From assembly GCA_030220185.1 (NCBI GenBank), contig JASPKZ010003432.1, positions 434,001 to 498,000 on the forward strand: a stretch of DNA of 64,000 bases. The letters are read 5' to 3'. This document shows, one piece after another, positions 22,976-33,384 of the stretch (its first letter is position 1; each line of letters starts with the position of its first letter). The DNA is from Diploptera punctata. Lineage: Eukaryota > Arthropoda > Insecta > Blattodea > Blaberidae. The translations under genes and the position numbers were made by a program. The notes under the pieces are model-generated. The model was not told where the DNA came from. It did not search any database and worked only from the letters and a program-made list of their open reading frames with translations.

Positions 22976-23094
22976 ATTTATTTATGTAACAAGATTAGCC
23001 TCAAATGAAATATGTAATCTATCTACAAAACTAATATTAATTACATTTATTCTAATCTCTATACTTTCATTATTATTTTATAATTTCCCTTATT

Positions 23095-23290
23095 CATCTT
23101 AGGTTAAGGTTAGGATTAGGGACTCTCCTGGCGCACCATTATCATCATTATCACCCATCACATCATCGGGGCAATGTAACCCCGCCTTCCAGGTGCCCCA
23201 ACCTCAGAAGTGGGTTACAAATATGCCATGCCAGGAGAGAAACCAGGAATGTCGAAAGACAAACCTGAGGCATTTGAAAAAAAAAATTAA
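23095..23290 (+). mobile_element. SINE-like family F fragment
   Basis: TTAGGTTAAGGTTAGGATTAGGGACTCTCCTGGCG then GGGGCAATGTAACCCCGCCTTCCAGGTGCCCC; matches the 59200-59505 copy in reverse orientation. Confidence 0.6.
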
Positions 23291-23350
23291 TAATAATTTT
23301 GATTTCAGTTTCACTTGTACAAATGCATTTATATTTAATATAATAATGTA

Positions 23351-23560
23351 TAAGAGCCTAGTAGCTTAAGGCATCATGCCTTAGTGCAACGTTACTGGAC
23401 ATGGGTTGGTTCGAGTCCCCATGGGGGAAGAAATTTCTTCATGGAATTTCGGCCAATAGGGGACCAGTGCCCAACCAGCATCATGAAAAATTTGGGTAGC
23501 TGCAATAAGTAGAAACTCCAGGTTGAGGAAAACCAGCTATAATAGCTATAAGAGTCTGTT
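23351..23560 (+). mobile_element. SINE family A, 5' half
   Basis: AGCCTAGTAGCTTAAGGCATCATGCCTTAGTGC...GGTTGGTTCGAGTCCCCATGG head and start of the body (TTTCGGCCAATAGGGGACCAG). Diverged from the full copies at 41282 and 61418. Confidence 0.75.
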
Positions 23561-23954
23561 TCTTAATGGGATCCTGAATTTCTAGGAATGTGGCCAATAT
23601 ATCCCCATTTCCTCCTATTTTTTTTTTTTGACGTCAAAATTATCTTCATTCATTTCCATAGATTTTCATTGGAAATGGGAAAACAGTAGAGGATCAAGCT
23701 CAGTGATAATTCCTGCTTAACTTTCTAAACTTTACTGAATTAATCTAAAAAAAAAAAGGTTTTAAATTAATTTAATAGGGTGGATAAACATTTTGGAAAT
23801 CTCAACAAACAAACATGTCTGGAATAAGTTAAACTTACAGTTCCTGCCATACAACATTCAGAACAGTCCTGGAATCTTGCAGCTCCTCCAAGCCAACAAA
23901 CTGATTTCAGGGAGTTAATAGATATAAAATGCATCTCTGCATTTCTAATGCATA

Positions 23955-24350
23955 TCAGCATCGGTAGCCCAGGGTTAAGATCCTTACTGCTAGTTCTGAG
24001 GTTTATGGGTTGAAATCCAGCCAGGCTTGATGGATATTTTAGAATGGAAAAATCCAATTGACACGTCATTCAGGAGGGACTTTCAACTTTCAACTGTAGG
24101 TCCCTAGAATGAAGATATTTAGACTTGTAAAAGAATCTCAAGCCAAAATTATGATCTCTGAGCAAAATTTCATCGGCCTTTCCCTTCCAAATAATATCTC
24201 AGTTGCCTATTAAGTGTCTCTTTGAGGCATGAGCTACTCATTTGTTACATGCTATATATGCAGGGAAATAAGAGTAATTAAATTAGTTACAGGGTTAAAT
24301 AATTCCTGCAAGGAACCAACTTAACCCATGTATAAAGGATTCTCAGGATA
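23955..24350 (+). mobile_element. SINE family B
   Basis: tRNA-like head with GGTTTATGGGTTGAAATCC, then GATGGATATTTTAGAATGG, AGGAGGGACTTTCAAC and the TGCAGGGAAATAAGAGTAATTAAATTA tail, in the order seen at 39372-39730 and 62110-62470. Confidence 0.65.
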
Positions 24351-24599
24351 TTCGGTTTATAGGGAATTTAACTTTTCAGATACAGACAGACTTCTAAAGT
24401 ATGCTGCACAAGATTTGAAATGTGTTGCTGATACAAACTATCTAGATACTTTAAGGAATTTAAAAAAGTAAAAGTACACTATTGGTTATTACTACTATTT
24501 AATTTTTAGTGAACTGAATTTTTCTTGAGGGTTCAATGAATTGTTGAACATATGCAATGTAATGCCCTTGATCAGTTTTCAGACTGTTATTGGTGACTA

Positions 24600-24825
24600 C
24601 TTTTCCTAGTTAGTTGTTTCTTATTGCTGTGATGTAAGACTCATCTATATGAGATGATAATTGTATATATATATGCATTCATACGATGCAGTCTAGACAC
24701 ATGCACGACACTAAAGTCACAGTCTGCTAGTGTAAACGACCTGTTAATTATTTAATGCTTTGGTTCAGGTCGTCAGTGGGAATAGGGTAAGGAAAGGCAC
24801 ACTACTTTACGTACTTGACGCGTTT
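24600..24825 (-). other. probable ARID3 3' untranslated region
   Basis: Sequence following the TAG stop. No AATAAA was seen in the first 200 nt on the minus strand; the variant ATTAAA lies at 24756-24751, about 70 nt after the stop, and is only a weak polyadenylation candidate. The true 3' end cannot be set from sequence alone. Confidence 0.4.
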
Positions 24826-24935
24826 CTATGCCATTCTAGTCCTGTTACTCTGAGCAAACAATACTCCTTGGTACATCATACCGTTTATCTCCATGCTCAC
24901 CACTAAGGAGTTGTCCATGCCGGATCGCCCATCTC
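24826..24935 (-). CDS. retn: ARID3/dead ringer (retained) terminal coding exon, end of REKLES domain
   Basis: The last coding exon is 110 nt. The acceptor TATTTTTTCAG is followed by GA, completing the Gly codon carried over from 27960. The peptide reads DGRSGMDNSLVV, SMEINGMMYQGVLFAQ, SNRTRMA, then TAG at 24828-24826. The block V-S-M-E-I-N-G-x-M-Y-x-G-V-L-F-A-Q is the conserved end of the REKLES domain of ARID3 proteins, and joins seamlessly to HIKIASRG of the previous exon. No ATG-initiated frame of useful length exists, so a simple ORF scan misses it. The C-terminal tail after FAQ is only seven residues. Confidence 0.92.
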
Positions 24936-25099
24936 CTGAAAAAATAAATCTTTATAATTAACAATAGTTACAAATCAGATATTTTTAGGATATCACTATG
25001 AGATTTTATGTAAACAATCAGTAAATGAATCTGATTTAAGATTGGAGAAATCTGTAGAAATCATATTTTTTGGAAAAATCTATGTAAAAAATACAACTA

Positions 25100-25530
25100 A
25101 CTAATTCACTGGCACTATCAAACCCATAGGTTCATGGCTGCATGGACATAAGCTCTCCACATCTCCCTATCCTGAGCTAATGTTTACTCAATCATTCCCT
25201 GTATAATCTACTTCCCTCAAATCATAGTTAATGTTATTTTCCCACCTCATTCTTGGCCTACCAACTTGGGGCTTTCCCTCTGGTTTTCCTACAAGAAGCT
25301 TCCATACCCTTCCTTCATTCCATATTTGTGTCATATGTCCTGCTCATCGCAGTCTATTAGACTTAACTGTTCTTATTATATCTGGTTTCCTACAATGATA
25401 ATGTAGCTCACTGTTTACTAGTCTTCTTCATTTGCCTGTCCATTTCTCTTTGGTCCAAAAACTTTCCTAAGAACTTGATTTTCAAATATTCGTAACCTTT
25501 ATTTCTCCCTTAAAGGAAAAATCCATATTT
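25100..25530 (-). mobile_element. LINE family L1x, 3' coding end
   Basis: Reverse strand matches 4265-4560 and extends further 5' toward 25530 (AAAACTTTCCTAAGAACTTGATT...). Frame broken. Lies in the ARID3 3' intron near the last exon. A fold-back leader remnant sits just left, at 24984-25020. Confidence 0.7.
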
Positions 25531-25879
25531 CACAAACCATATAATTGGGATAAAAAATACAAAGTAATTTTGAAATTCCCAGGGAATAAGATTTGATTTT
25601 GAAATTCATTGGTCCACCAATGAGACTACCAACAGTTCAATTGACGGTTAGATGCCGGTTGAAGATGAGGAGAATCTCTTGAAATTAAACCTGGAAAAGT
25701 GTTAAATCTGATTCAAATACTGATTTTTTTTTATAGTAACAAATTTTCATTACAGTATATCCCTTTGGGTTGACAAACTTAACTATGGGAAGAACCAAAT
25801 AAATGACACCAAACAGAGAAGAACATCATTAACTATAACTTTATAATGTATATTTTTTATATGTATTAAATTTATTAAG

Positions 25880-26520
25880 ATACTAGCGGATCCGACAGAC
25901 ACTGCTCTGCCCAAACAATTTCATGTCATGGCCAGACAATAAAAATATAGTTACTTTTTTACCATAAAATCCACTAATTAATAAGTTTGCAAAGAAAACT
26001 CCTCACTGTAATTTGTTTGGCTCAAGAAGCATGCATTATGACATCACATTGTTTTCGCACGGAATATGTTGATAATGAAATATATCTGACATAAAGAAAT
26101 TCCTATAACCCAATCGCAGGTCCCTCGATGGACTCAATCAGACACACACAAAAAAATTCATCAAAATCAGTCCAGTCGTTTAAGTAGTTTTTAATTTTTG
26201 AATTTCAAGTAAACCTCCACTACTAATTGTCTAACTTGCTAATTTTTCGGTAATACCTACCGCAGTTCATTTTAATAGGATATATTAAGTTTCATTGTGA
26301 AACATCAAAAATGTGACCACTAGAGCAATTTTTAAATGTTCATTTCAGGTGAACTCCTACACCTAATGGTTCAATTATGAATCTAAATCATCGAGGGACC
26401 CAATCAGATTCACATAAAGAATTTCATCAAAATCAGTTCAGTCATTTAGTAGTAGTAGTGTTTGTCAAACACATAGAGAAGAATTATATATATATATATG
26501 TATACTTGTATAAGGATAAT
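25880..26520 (+). mobile_element. ACTAGCGGATCCGACAGAC-type arthropod repeat
   Basis: Starts GATACTAGCGGATCCGACAG, contains two TTCATCAAAATCAGT(C/T)CAGTC phrases, and ends in a (TA)n tract near 26490. This layout is common at the ends of arthropod retroelements; the exact family was not determined. Confidence 0.55.
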
Positions 26521-26739
26521 AAAATTGTATTTTATGGGATAAAGATATCACAATAAAAACAAAAACATATATGTAATTGTCAAAATTACAATTACATATG
26601 GCTCAGAAAAATGGTATTTTAAAAAACATGAATAATAGATAAATCTCATTTAACTGAAAGATCAGCAAGGAAATTGAGGAGAGAGAAAATTAGAAATAAT
26701 ACTATAAGAGAAAAGATGAAAGTTTAATAAAATAATAAA

Positions 26740-27090
26740 ACTATTACAGTTTTATATGATTTTCATATATATTTATATTGTTAAACAATCATTACAACTG
26801 TATAATTCCTAGCAGAAACTATCAAAACAACACAAGTAAGATGGTTTGGACATATAAAAAGGTTGGCCAAAGAGAAATTACCAAAGAAGATTTATGAATG
26901 TAATCCAACAAGAAGAAGGATAGGGGAAGATCAGTAATATGGACACAAGGAGTAGTTGGAACAATAAAAGAAAGAAGTTTTGAGAAGGGGGGGGTGAGGG
27001 AAATAGAGATAAATGGAGATTGGCTATAGAATTAAAGTGGACATTAAGGAAGATGACAAAGACATTGTAAAATTTTAAAATAAATAAATT
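26740..27090 (+). mobile_element. LINE family L2x, 3' coding end
   Basis: Plus strand gives QVRWFGHIKRLAKEKLPKKIYECNP then stops, like the C-terminus of the 52810-53830 copy (WLGHVLRMEDERWPKQLYEW). Short and frameshifted. Confidence 0.6.
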
Positions 27091-27269
27091 AAATTCTGTA
27101 TCTAAACTGACTGCAAGCATGAGCACATGCTCATTCAGGTGTCAGTACAGTGTACAAAATGTATTCAGAATAAAATGTATTCTTAATCTTATCTGTACTA
27201 ACAGTTTTTTTCAAATTGCAATAAATTCCATTAATTTCTAATCCTTAAATCAATATACAAATTAATAAC

Positions 27270-27880
27270 AATACAATAATAATAATAATAATGATAATAA
27301 TAGCTTTATTTTACCTGGTAGAGTTCAGGCCTTAAAAGGCCTTGTCTGCCACTCAACCAGGTTTTAAAAAATACAAAAAAAGAAAATAGTCTTCAATCTA
27401 AATGAAACATGAACAATTACATGTTATATATACAATTATTATTTATAATGTATTTTGATTTACTCTAGATTTAACTAATTAAATATAATATGTACAATAT
27501 ATATATATAAAAATGAGAAAAAATTATTAATGACATAGTATAAATTTAAATAAATAGAGAAAAACTAATTATTAGACAACAGGTAACTGTATAAGCATGA
27601 CTTAAAAGTGTCAAGTGTGCAGCAACCCCTGATATCTTGAGGAAGGAAATTCCAGGAGTGGGCAGAGACTACTGTGAAGGAAGTTGAGTAAGAAGTAGTG
27701 CTATGAAGAAAGATTGTTAGCAGACTGTTATCTTGTGACCAAGTGTCAATATTGTGAAAGGAAGATAACTTCTCAAATCTGGACGCTAGGTAACTAGGAA
27801 TTTAGAAATTTGAAAAGTAGTGAAAGAGAGTGCAATTTATGTCTGTCAGTAAGATGGAGCCAAGAGAGGTGTTGAACTGA
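27270..27880 (-). mobile_element. CR1/Jockey-type LINE 3' remnant
   Basis: The minus strand near 27690-27580 reads SFTVVSAHSWNFLPQDIRGC, TLDTFKSCLYSYLLSNN then stop, the classic end (WN-LP--IR...L--FK--L) of CR1/Jockey-clade proteins. It is followed by TTTTACCTGGTAGAG-type 3' sequence and an (AAT)n-rich tail near 27280, about 80 bp from the ARID3 middle exon. Confidence 0.65.
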
Positions 27881-27959
27881 CCATTACTAAATTTTATAAT
27901 GGTCATGTGTGCAGAAAATACTAAGTTTAACATGAAGGGTTCACTATGTTAAGTCATAC

Positions 27960-28388
27960 CTCTGCTTGCGATTTTGATGTGGGCTCCTGATACAGCATTG
28001 TTCATCTTTGCACCATCTTCCTCAGCCAATATCCTTTTTGCTGGAGGTGGTGCAACAGCTTCTTCCATCTCTCTCTTGACAATGCTGTCAAGTGCTCTTG
28101 CTTGCTGTTCTCTTACTTCCAAGTTAAGTGCTTCTTTCTGTGGTTCAGGCGTAGGAGGCATAACTGATGGGTTATTGTTACACATGCCCCAGAGAGTTAA
28201 ACGCGACATCCCAAGTGCATTCAGTGCAGCTTCTTGAGGAGATGTTGAAGGTGGAGGGGAACTAGAACTTTTAATAGGGGTGCTACAATTCCTTGATGGT
28301 GTTGCTGCAGTGAATTCTTTGTGCAAGTATTTCATATAGTCTTGCATTCTTGCTTCAAATTCAGATGCTGCTAATGCAGGTATGGGAC
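27960..28388 (-). CDS. retn: ARID3/dead ringer (retained) exon, middle region up to REKLES
   Basis: The second visible coding exon is 429 nt. The acceptor TAATGTTTTAG precedes GT, which completes the Gly codon begun in the exon at 38828. The protein continues PIPALAASEFEARMQDYMKYLHKEF (helical segment after the ARID domain), a Ser/Pro-rich linker, LTLWGMCNNN, PQKEALNL, PPPAKR and GAHIKIASRG. The LW-M-NNN, EALNL and PPAKR blocks are typical of dead ringer proteins, and the last piece opens the REKLES self-association/nuclear-shuttling domain. The exon ends AGCAGAG|GTATGA with one base of a split codon. A Penelope-like fold-back lies within about 35 nt upstream of its acceptor. The open frame on the opposite strand here is an antisense shadow. 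Confidence 0.93.
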
Positions 28389-28418
28389 CTAAAACATTAC
28401 ATAGGTACATTTAATATA

Positions 28419-28598
28419 AGAATTAAATTAATATTTTTTATTACCTCATCTCATATCCTTTTTCTTCTAGACTGCAGTTTCAGAGCTATATCTCCATCTG
28501 CAGTCTAGAAGAAAAAGGATACGAGGTGAAGTAATAAAAATATTAATTTAATCCTTAAATAAAACCTCACAGTGTTTTTCCCTGAGAAAGTTAAATAC
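28419..28598 (-). mobile_element. Penelope-like fold-back beside the ARID3 acceptor (FB6)
   Basis: Arms of about 60 bp share CTTTTTCTTCTAGACTGCAG and its complement. The unmirrored leader (AACACTGTGAGGTTTTATTTAAGG on the minus strand) is on the right. The centre keeps TGGAGATATAGCTCTGAAA, i.e. stem II plus GAAA of a hammerhead with stem III ACTGCAGT and C|TAGAAG, but the CTGANGA core is replaced (CTGCAGA). Confidence 0.7.
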
Positions 28599-28654
28599 AT
28601 ATAATATAGTTTATTTACAAATGTCAGCAATATATTGCATACCAAATGGTAAAC

Positions 28655-28905
28655 ATAAGCTGGAACATCGGTGGTTCGACTCCCAGTGGCTCGAAATTTT
28701 TAAAGTACCCCAAAATTCTTGTGGCACCATAGCCCTGGGGTTGACTCAGCCTCTAGCTGAAATGAGTACCACTAGCTTATATTGGGGTTAAAAGGGCCGT
28801 CATGCAGGACTGATATTTCATGCTGATTGTCTAAAAAAATGAGAAACTTAATCTCCTGCCACCCTTTGGTCCTCCTAAGGCCTGTAGTGGGATCACTTTA
28901 AATGG
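28655..28905 (+). mobile_element. SINE family C
   Basis: GGTGGTTCGACTCCCAGTGG (B-box-like), then CTCTAGCTGAAATGAGTACC and TGGTCCTCCTAAGGCCTGTAGTGGGATC. Reverse-complement partner at 29015. Confidence 0.6.
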
Positions 28906-28960
28906 TGAATGTACAATTCATAACATAAAATACAGATCATCAGTTATACAAAATTATATA

Positions 28961-28964
<4 letters not shown>

Positions 28965-29005
<41 letters not shown>

Positions 29006-29012
29006 TAATAAT
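28965..29012. repeat. (AAT)n microsatellite
   Basis: Sixteen near-perfect AAT units with one AAC interruption. Confidence 0.95.
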
Positions 29013-29014
29013 AA

Positions 29015-29275
29015 AGTAAAGAGATCCCACTACAAGTGGGAAATTTAAGGCTTCCACCTCTACACAGACAGCACAAAATTTCACCCCTCCATTGTGGCCA
29101 CCTTTACCCTAAGAATATACCTCTGGTACTCATTTCAGTCAGAGGCTAAGTTGATTTTAGGATGGTGATGCACCAGAAAGTTTAAGTTACTTTTAAAATC
29201 CTAGCTCCATTAGGAATTGAGTCTATAAACCCCAGTGTGTAGCATATTGCTTTAACAAATTATGCTATAGTGTGC
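29015..29275 (-). mobile_element. SINE family C
   Basis: Inverse of the 28655 copy: GATCCCACTACAAGTGGG, ATACCTCTGGTACTCATTTCAG, and the head AGCATATTGCTTTAACAAATTATGCTATAGTG. With 28655-28905 and the AAT tract between them it forms an imperfect inverted pair. Confidence 0.6.
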
Positions 29276-29284
29276 CCTCAGAAC

Positions 29285-29370
29285 AATATTAATTATTATT
29301 ATTGTTATTAACATTATCACTATTATTATTATTATTATTGTTATTATTATTATTATTATTATTATTTTGT
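29285..29370. repeat. (ATT)n microsatellite
   Basis: Interrupted ATT/GTT units next to the SINE head. Confidence 0.9.
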
Positions 29371-29389
29371 CCAATGAAGCTCTTCTCTT

Positions 29390-29615
29390 ACATTTAACCA
29401 GAGTTAAATTAAAGAGACATTATAAATTATTTAATCCAAATCATAAAAAGTGCAATGGGTGACATTGGAACACATACAAAAGAATGAAGTTGAAAAATAG
29501 TATTATTAATCATGATTTCAGGGAGGTAGATTATGCAGGTAATAATTATACGAAACAATATAAAGCTTATGTACGAGCGGCCATGAACCTCTGGTTTCGA
29601 TAGTACTGCAAATTA
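29390..29615 (+). mobile_element. LINE family L1x, 3' end
   Basis: GATTTCAGGGAGGTAGATTATGCAGGTAAT...GCGGCCATGAACCTCTGG encodes a broken version of the LREVDYTGN...A-MNL ending. Confidence 0.65.
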
Positions 29616-30006
29616 GTTAATTACCGGCACTATGAAATTGTGAATATAATGAAACAGTAATGGTATTTTAACATAGCATTGACTGAGGAAAACCAGATAT
29701 TAACCTGTCATGTTGGTGGGCACCACATGTTTGAATCCTGGACCTCCCGAGTACAAGTCTTAGATGCTACGGCTTAACCCAACACGCTCGAGTGCTGATG
29801 TATTTTTTGATTGTTTGCTTGAGGTATGGTATAAAGTAATAATAACAATAAAATTAGAACCTAATAATAAATTTTGTTCACTCCTATACTAATAATGACC
29901 CAATTATATCATTCTGTAAGTTATTTCCTTAGGCTGCTTGTCCATTTACCATAAATCCATTGTTTCTGAGGCTTAAGATTTGGTTAAATTACGGAGTGTT
30001 TTTAGT

Positions 30007-30343
30007 CTGTTCATCTTACCTCAGTATTAATGTTGATTTGTTCTTGAACATGTTTCGATTATATCATAATCATCGTCAGCATCTTGCCCAGACTGGTTAG
30101 ATTTATGTTGTACACCCTGGATGTCAATGTCATCCATCCTTTGGTTGGCCAAAGAACCTCCAAACAAGGTCATGCTCAGTCGGTATTTCAAAATTCATAA
30201 CTCTGTTTTTACTGATGATGATTATGATATAATCGAACATGTTCAAGAACAAATCAACATTAATATTGAGGTAAGATGAACAAACTAAAACTAATTTAAT
30301 TAAAATAACCTCAAAATATCAGTTCCTAAAATAAAATATTAAG
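30007..30343 (-). mobile_element. Penelope-like fold-back with hammerhead arms (FB7)
   Basis: Arms 30007-30080 and 30207-30294 share TCTTACCTCA, AATGTTGATTTGTTCTTGAACATG and the complement; the loop is about 125 bp. The leader TTTTAGGAACTGATATTTTGAGG is on the minus strand at right. Lies inside the ARID3 intron. Confidence 0.8.
30036..30090 (-). ncRNA. hammerhead-like motif, left arm of FB7
   Basis: Core CTGACGA (30079-30073), stem II GATTAT / ATAATC with loop GAT, CGAAAC, palindromic stem III ACATGT, cleavage base T before CAAGAAC. Stem I is poor here. In the right arm (30203-30251) the core is canonical CTGATGA and stem I has about seven pairs, but one A of GAAA is lost. Confidence 0.62.
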
Positions 30344-30439
30344 ATTTGGTTTTTTAGCATTTTATATTTTTTATGATGAGTAAGGAGCTGGCCCACACAT
30401 CAACCTCTAACCTGAAGGATTGGATGATTTTCAATCAAG

Positions 30440-31260
30440 GTTGTAGAATGGTCACGTAAGTGTGCAACAATAGGACTAGAATTAACAGAAAGAAGATATC
30501 TACATCACTTACTTCTTGCCAATGAACAGATAATTATAACTCAGGATGGAAAAGATACAAATTATATGTGTAATCAGATCTCAACAATATATCAGAAATG
30601 GGGTTTGAAAATCAACAAAAAAAAACAGAGTATTTAACAAATGACCCAGATGAATTATATATTGATGGGGTAAAGATAAAAAAAAGCGATAGTTTCTGTT
30701 ATTTGGGATCAATTATAAAGAAAGATGGAACATCAAATAAAGAATTAGCAAAAATAATCAGTAATGGAAGAAAAACCATAGTAAAAATGTTAAACTCTAT
30801 ATTATGGAGTAAAAATATCAACAACTAATTTATAAGTCCATACTAGAAAGTATAATGTTATATGGATTGGAAGTTTGGACAATGACACAACAACATGCCA
30901 ACAGAATAACTGCAGTTAAAATGGATTTTTGGGGAAGAGCTGCCAGAAAATCTCGACTAAAAAGAATTAGAAATACAGAAATTAGAAAATGGATGAATGC
31001 AGAAAGAAATATAATGGATGAAATTGAACACAGAAGGCTAATATGGTATGGGAACATAAGAAGAATGCAGGATTGAAGACTACCAAAGGCCATCTATACA
31101 TGGAAAGTTGAAAGGAGCAGAAAAGGAAGACCAAGAACAACTGGAAGAATAACATTCAGAATTCAATGAGGAAATTTGGTGTAATGGATGAAGACACAGG
31201 GGACTGAGAACTATGGAGAACTTTAATTAAGGGAAATCTGTGAAGGCCTACAAGTCCGTA
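30440..31260 (+). mobile_element. LINE family L2x, reverse transcriptase C-terminal remnant
   Basis: Frames in sequence give YQKWGLKINKKKTEYL, CYLGSIIKKDG, SILESIMLYGLEVWTM, RAARKSRLKRIRNTEIRKWM, LIWYGNIRRMQD and GRPRTTW. These are the thumb/C-terminal motifs that follow the FADD box in the 52810 copy. Two breaks, at 30826 and 31073. 5'-truncated. Confidence 0.75.
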
Positions 31261-31289
31261 GTCATTTATGTATTTTTAAAAATTAACTC

Positions 31290-32140
31290 TAAACTAACTC
31301 ACTGGCACTATCGAACCCATAGGTTCATGGCCGCACAGACATAAGCTCTCCATATGTTCCTATACTGAGCTAATGTTTTCCAATCATTCCCTGTATAATC
31401 TACTTCCCTCAAATTGTGGTTAATGTTATTCTCCCACTTCATTGTAGGTCTACCAATTGAACGATTTCCCTCTGGTTTTCCTACAAGAAGCTTCCATGCA
31501 TGTCTTTCATTCCCCATTCGTGCCACATGTTCTGCCCATCGCAGTCTATGAGACTTAACTGTTCTTATTATATCGGTTTCCTATGAAGACCATGTAGTTC
31601 ACTGTTATGTAGTCTTCTCCATTCACTTGTCTATTCATCTCTCTTTGGTCCAAAAATTTTCCTAAGAACTTTATTCTCAAATATTCGTAATCTCCTTTCC
31701 TCTCTTAGAGTAAGAGTTCATGTTTTGCATCCATATAATATAACTGGTAGAATAATAGTTTTATATATTTTCAGTTTAACGTTTTTTGAAAGGAGTTGGG
31801 ACATCAAGAGTCTCTGTAATGCAAAATAGCACGCATTTCCAAAATTGAGCCTATGTTTTATTTCTTTGTGCATCTCATTCCTATTTGTGATTACTGATTA
31901 TTGTTCCTAGGTATTTGAATTCAACCACTTCCTCAAAATTTCCCTCATTTGTCATTAGCTGTCCATTTCCATTATATAATGCATTTCTATGTGTGACCAT
32001 ATATTTAGTGTTATTGATATTTACTTCCAGTCCCAATTTCTTAGTGTTACTCAATAGTGTGTGCATGTTGGCCTTTAGTATCTCTTCGCTATCGCCCAGT
32101 AGTACTACATCGTCAGCATAAACTAACAGTTTTATGTATT
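31290..32140 (-). mobile_element. LINE family L1x with reverse transcriptase YADD box
   Basis: The minus strand begins LVYADDVVLLGDSEEILKAN near 32125 (catalytic YADD), then GLEVNINNTKYMV, VVEFKYLGTIIS, a frameshifted middle, and ends with MGNERHAWKLLVGKPEGNR...GRPTMKWENNI. 5'-truncated just before YADD. The pieces define the L1x order used for the other copies. Confidence 0.8.
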
Positions 32141-32366
32141 TTTAAAATTCATGTTAATTATTAAGATTGGTTGGAGAAAACCCTCAATAATGAGGAAAAT
32201 TCTCAAAATGAATGAATGAAGTTGAATTTACCAGAGAGACCTTGGTATCCATTGATAATGGCATGTAATAACACAACTTACTTCCCTAGCAAAGAAAAAT
32301 AATTGACTTAATTAATAATGTAAAATGTTACCTACTTAAAATTTGAGTAATACAATACAATTATAT

Positions 32367-32587
32367 TATTTTTGGTCTGGACATCTTACCTCAATATTAA
32401 TGTTGATTTGTTCTTGAACATGTTTCAAAACAATTCTGTTTTATCGTCAGCTTTCCCAGACGATAAAACAGAATTGTTTTGAAACATGTTCAAGAACAAA
32501 TCAACATTAATATTGAGGTAAGATGTCCAGATCAAAAATAATATAATTAAAATAACCTCAAAATATAACTTCCTAAAATTAAATATT
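32367..32587 (-). mobile_element. Penelope-like fold-back, near-perfect palindrome (FB8)
   Basis: Arms 32377-32450 and 32461-32535 are almost identical, with a 10-bp centre. Each arm: (CTGACGA or CAGACGA), stem II AAAACA / TGTTTT, GAAA, palindromic ACATGT, T|CAAGAAC. Same subfamily as FB7; the leader TTTTAGGAAGTTATATTTTGAGG is on the minus strand at right. Confidence 0.8.
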
Positions 32588-33156
32588 AAATACAATACAA
32601 TTTTATTGTATCACACTTATTTTTTCATGTTGATAATTCAAATTTTATAGTGATTAAACAGTTGTTACAATTATTAACATTAGACATAAAATTTGGTTGA
32701 TTTTCTAGTATTTTTCTTATTTATTTCAATATAATTCACTATTTTATGTACTGTAGTTTTTTTTATTTACACCAGTTCTTAAATATTCTGTATACTATTT
32801 TTATATTTTTTTTCGACTTTGCTAGTAATAGAAAATGAACCGCAGCATTCGCCGCTTCCTCTACATCACAATTAATCATATCTGTAATTAATATGCAGTC
32901 TGAAACACTAGTCTATTTAAAATGCCTGCCATTAATTCATACAACAATAAACAATTGCAGTTGTTTTACATCATTCCCTTGCTATCAAACAATTGAACTC
33001 TTCAAACCAATATACTGATGAGACTTTCACGGCTATCGTTATGTATTTTAAAATCGTTTGGGGTCTCTTGACCGGGTCTGGCAAGATACGGCCAAGAATC
33101 CCGAAAAGGTACCTTCAAACCACGATATATATTCACAAGAAATATAAAAATTGAAC

Positions 33157-33383
33157 ATAATTGAGGAGTTGAATGGAATATGGGCATAACTCATGTTTTG
33201 CCCTTTCTGCGTTCAATGAATTTTTGGACTCGCCATTTTGTACTTGGTCAGCCTAAAAAGTTTTGTTTCGATATCTCGATTACAGCATGTTCAACAGCTA
33301 ATTATATCAATTAAAATAAACAAATATCTCAAAACGTACATTTTTTAATTGTGCCCATATTCCATTCAACTCCTCAATTATTA
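33157..33383. mobile_element. possible MITE with 30-bp terminal inverted repeats
   Basis: ATTGAGGAGTTGAATGGAAT at 33161 and ATTCCATTCAACTCCTCAAT at 33361 are inverted copies around about 165 bp. No transposase. Target duplication not clear. Confidence 0.5.
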
Positions 33384-33384
33384 G

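Larger units (their letters stand above)
24936..27959 (-). other. ARID3 intron, about 3.0 kb
   Basis: Intron between the middle and terminal coding exons, donor GTATGA, acceptor TTTTTTCAG. It holds a CR1/Jockey-type LINE tail, a second LINE tail on the plus strand, a third LINE tail at 25100-25530 and an arthropod repeat starting at 25880. Confidence 0.85.

Noticed and set aside
27974..28237. 87-codon plus-strand frame
   Set aside because: Antisense shadow of the ARID3 middle exon.
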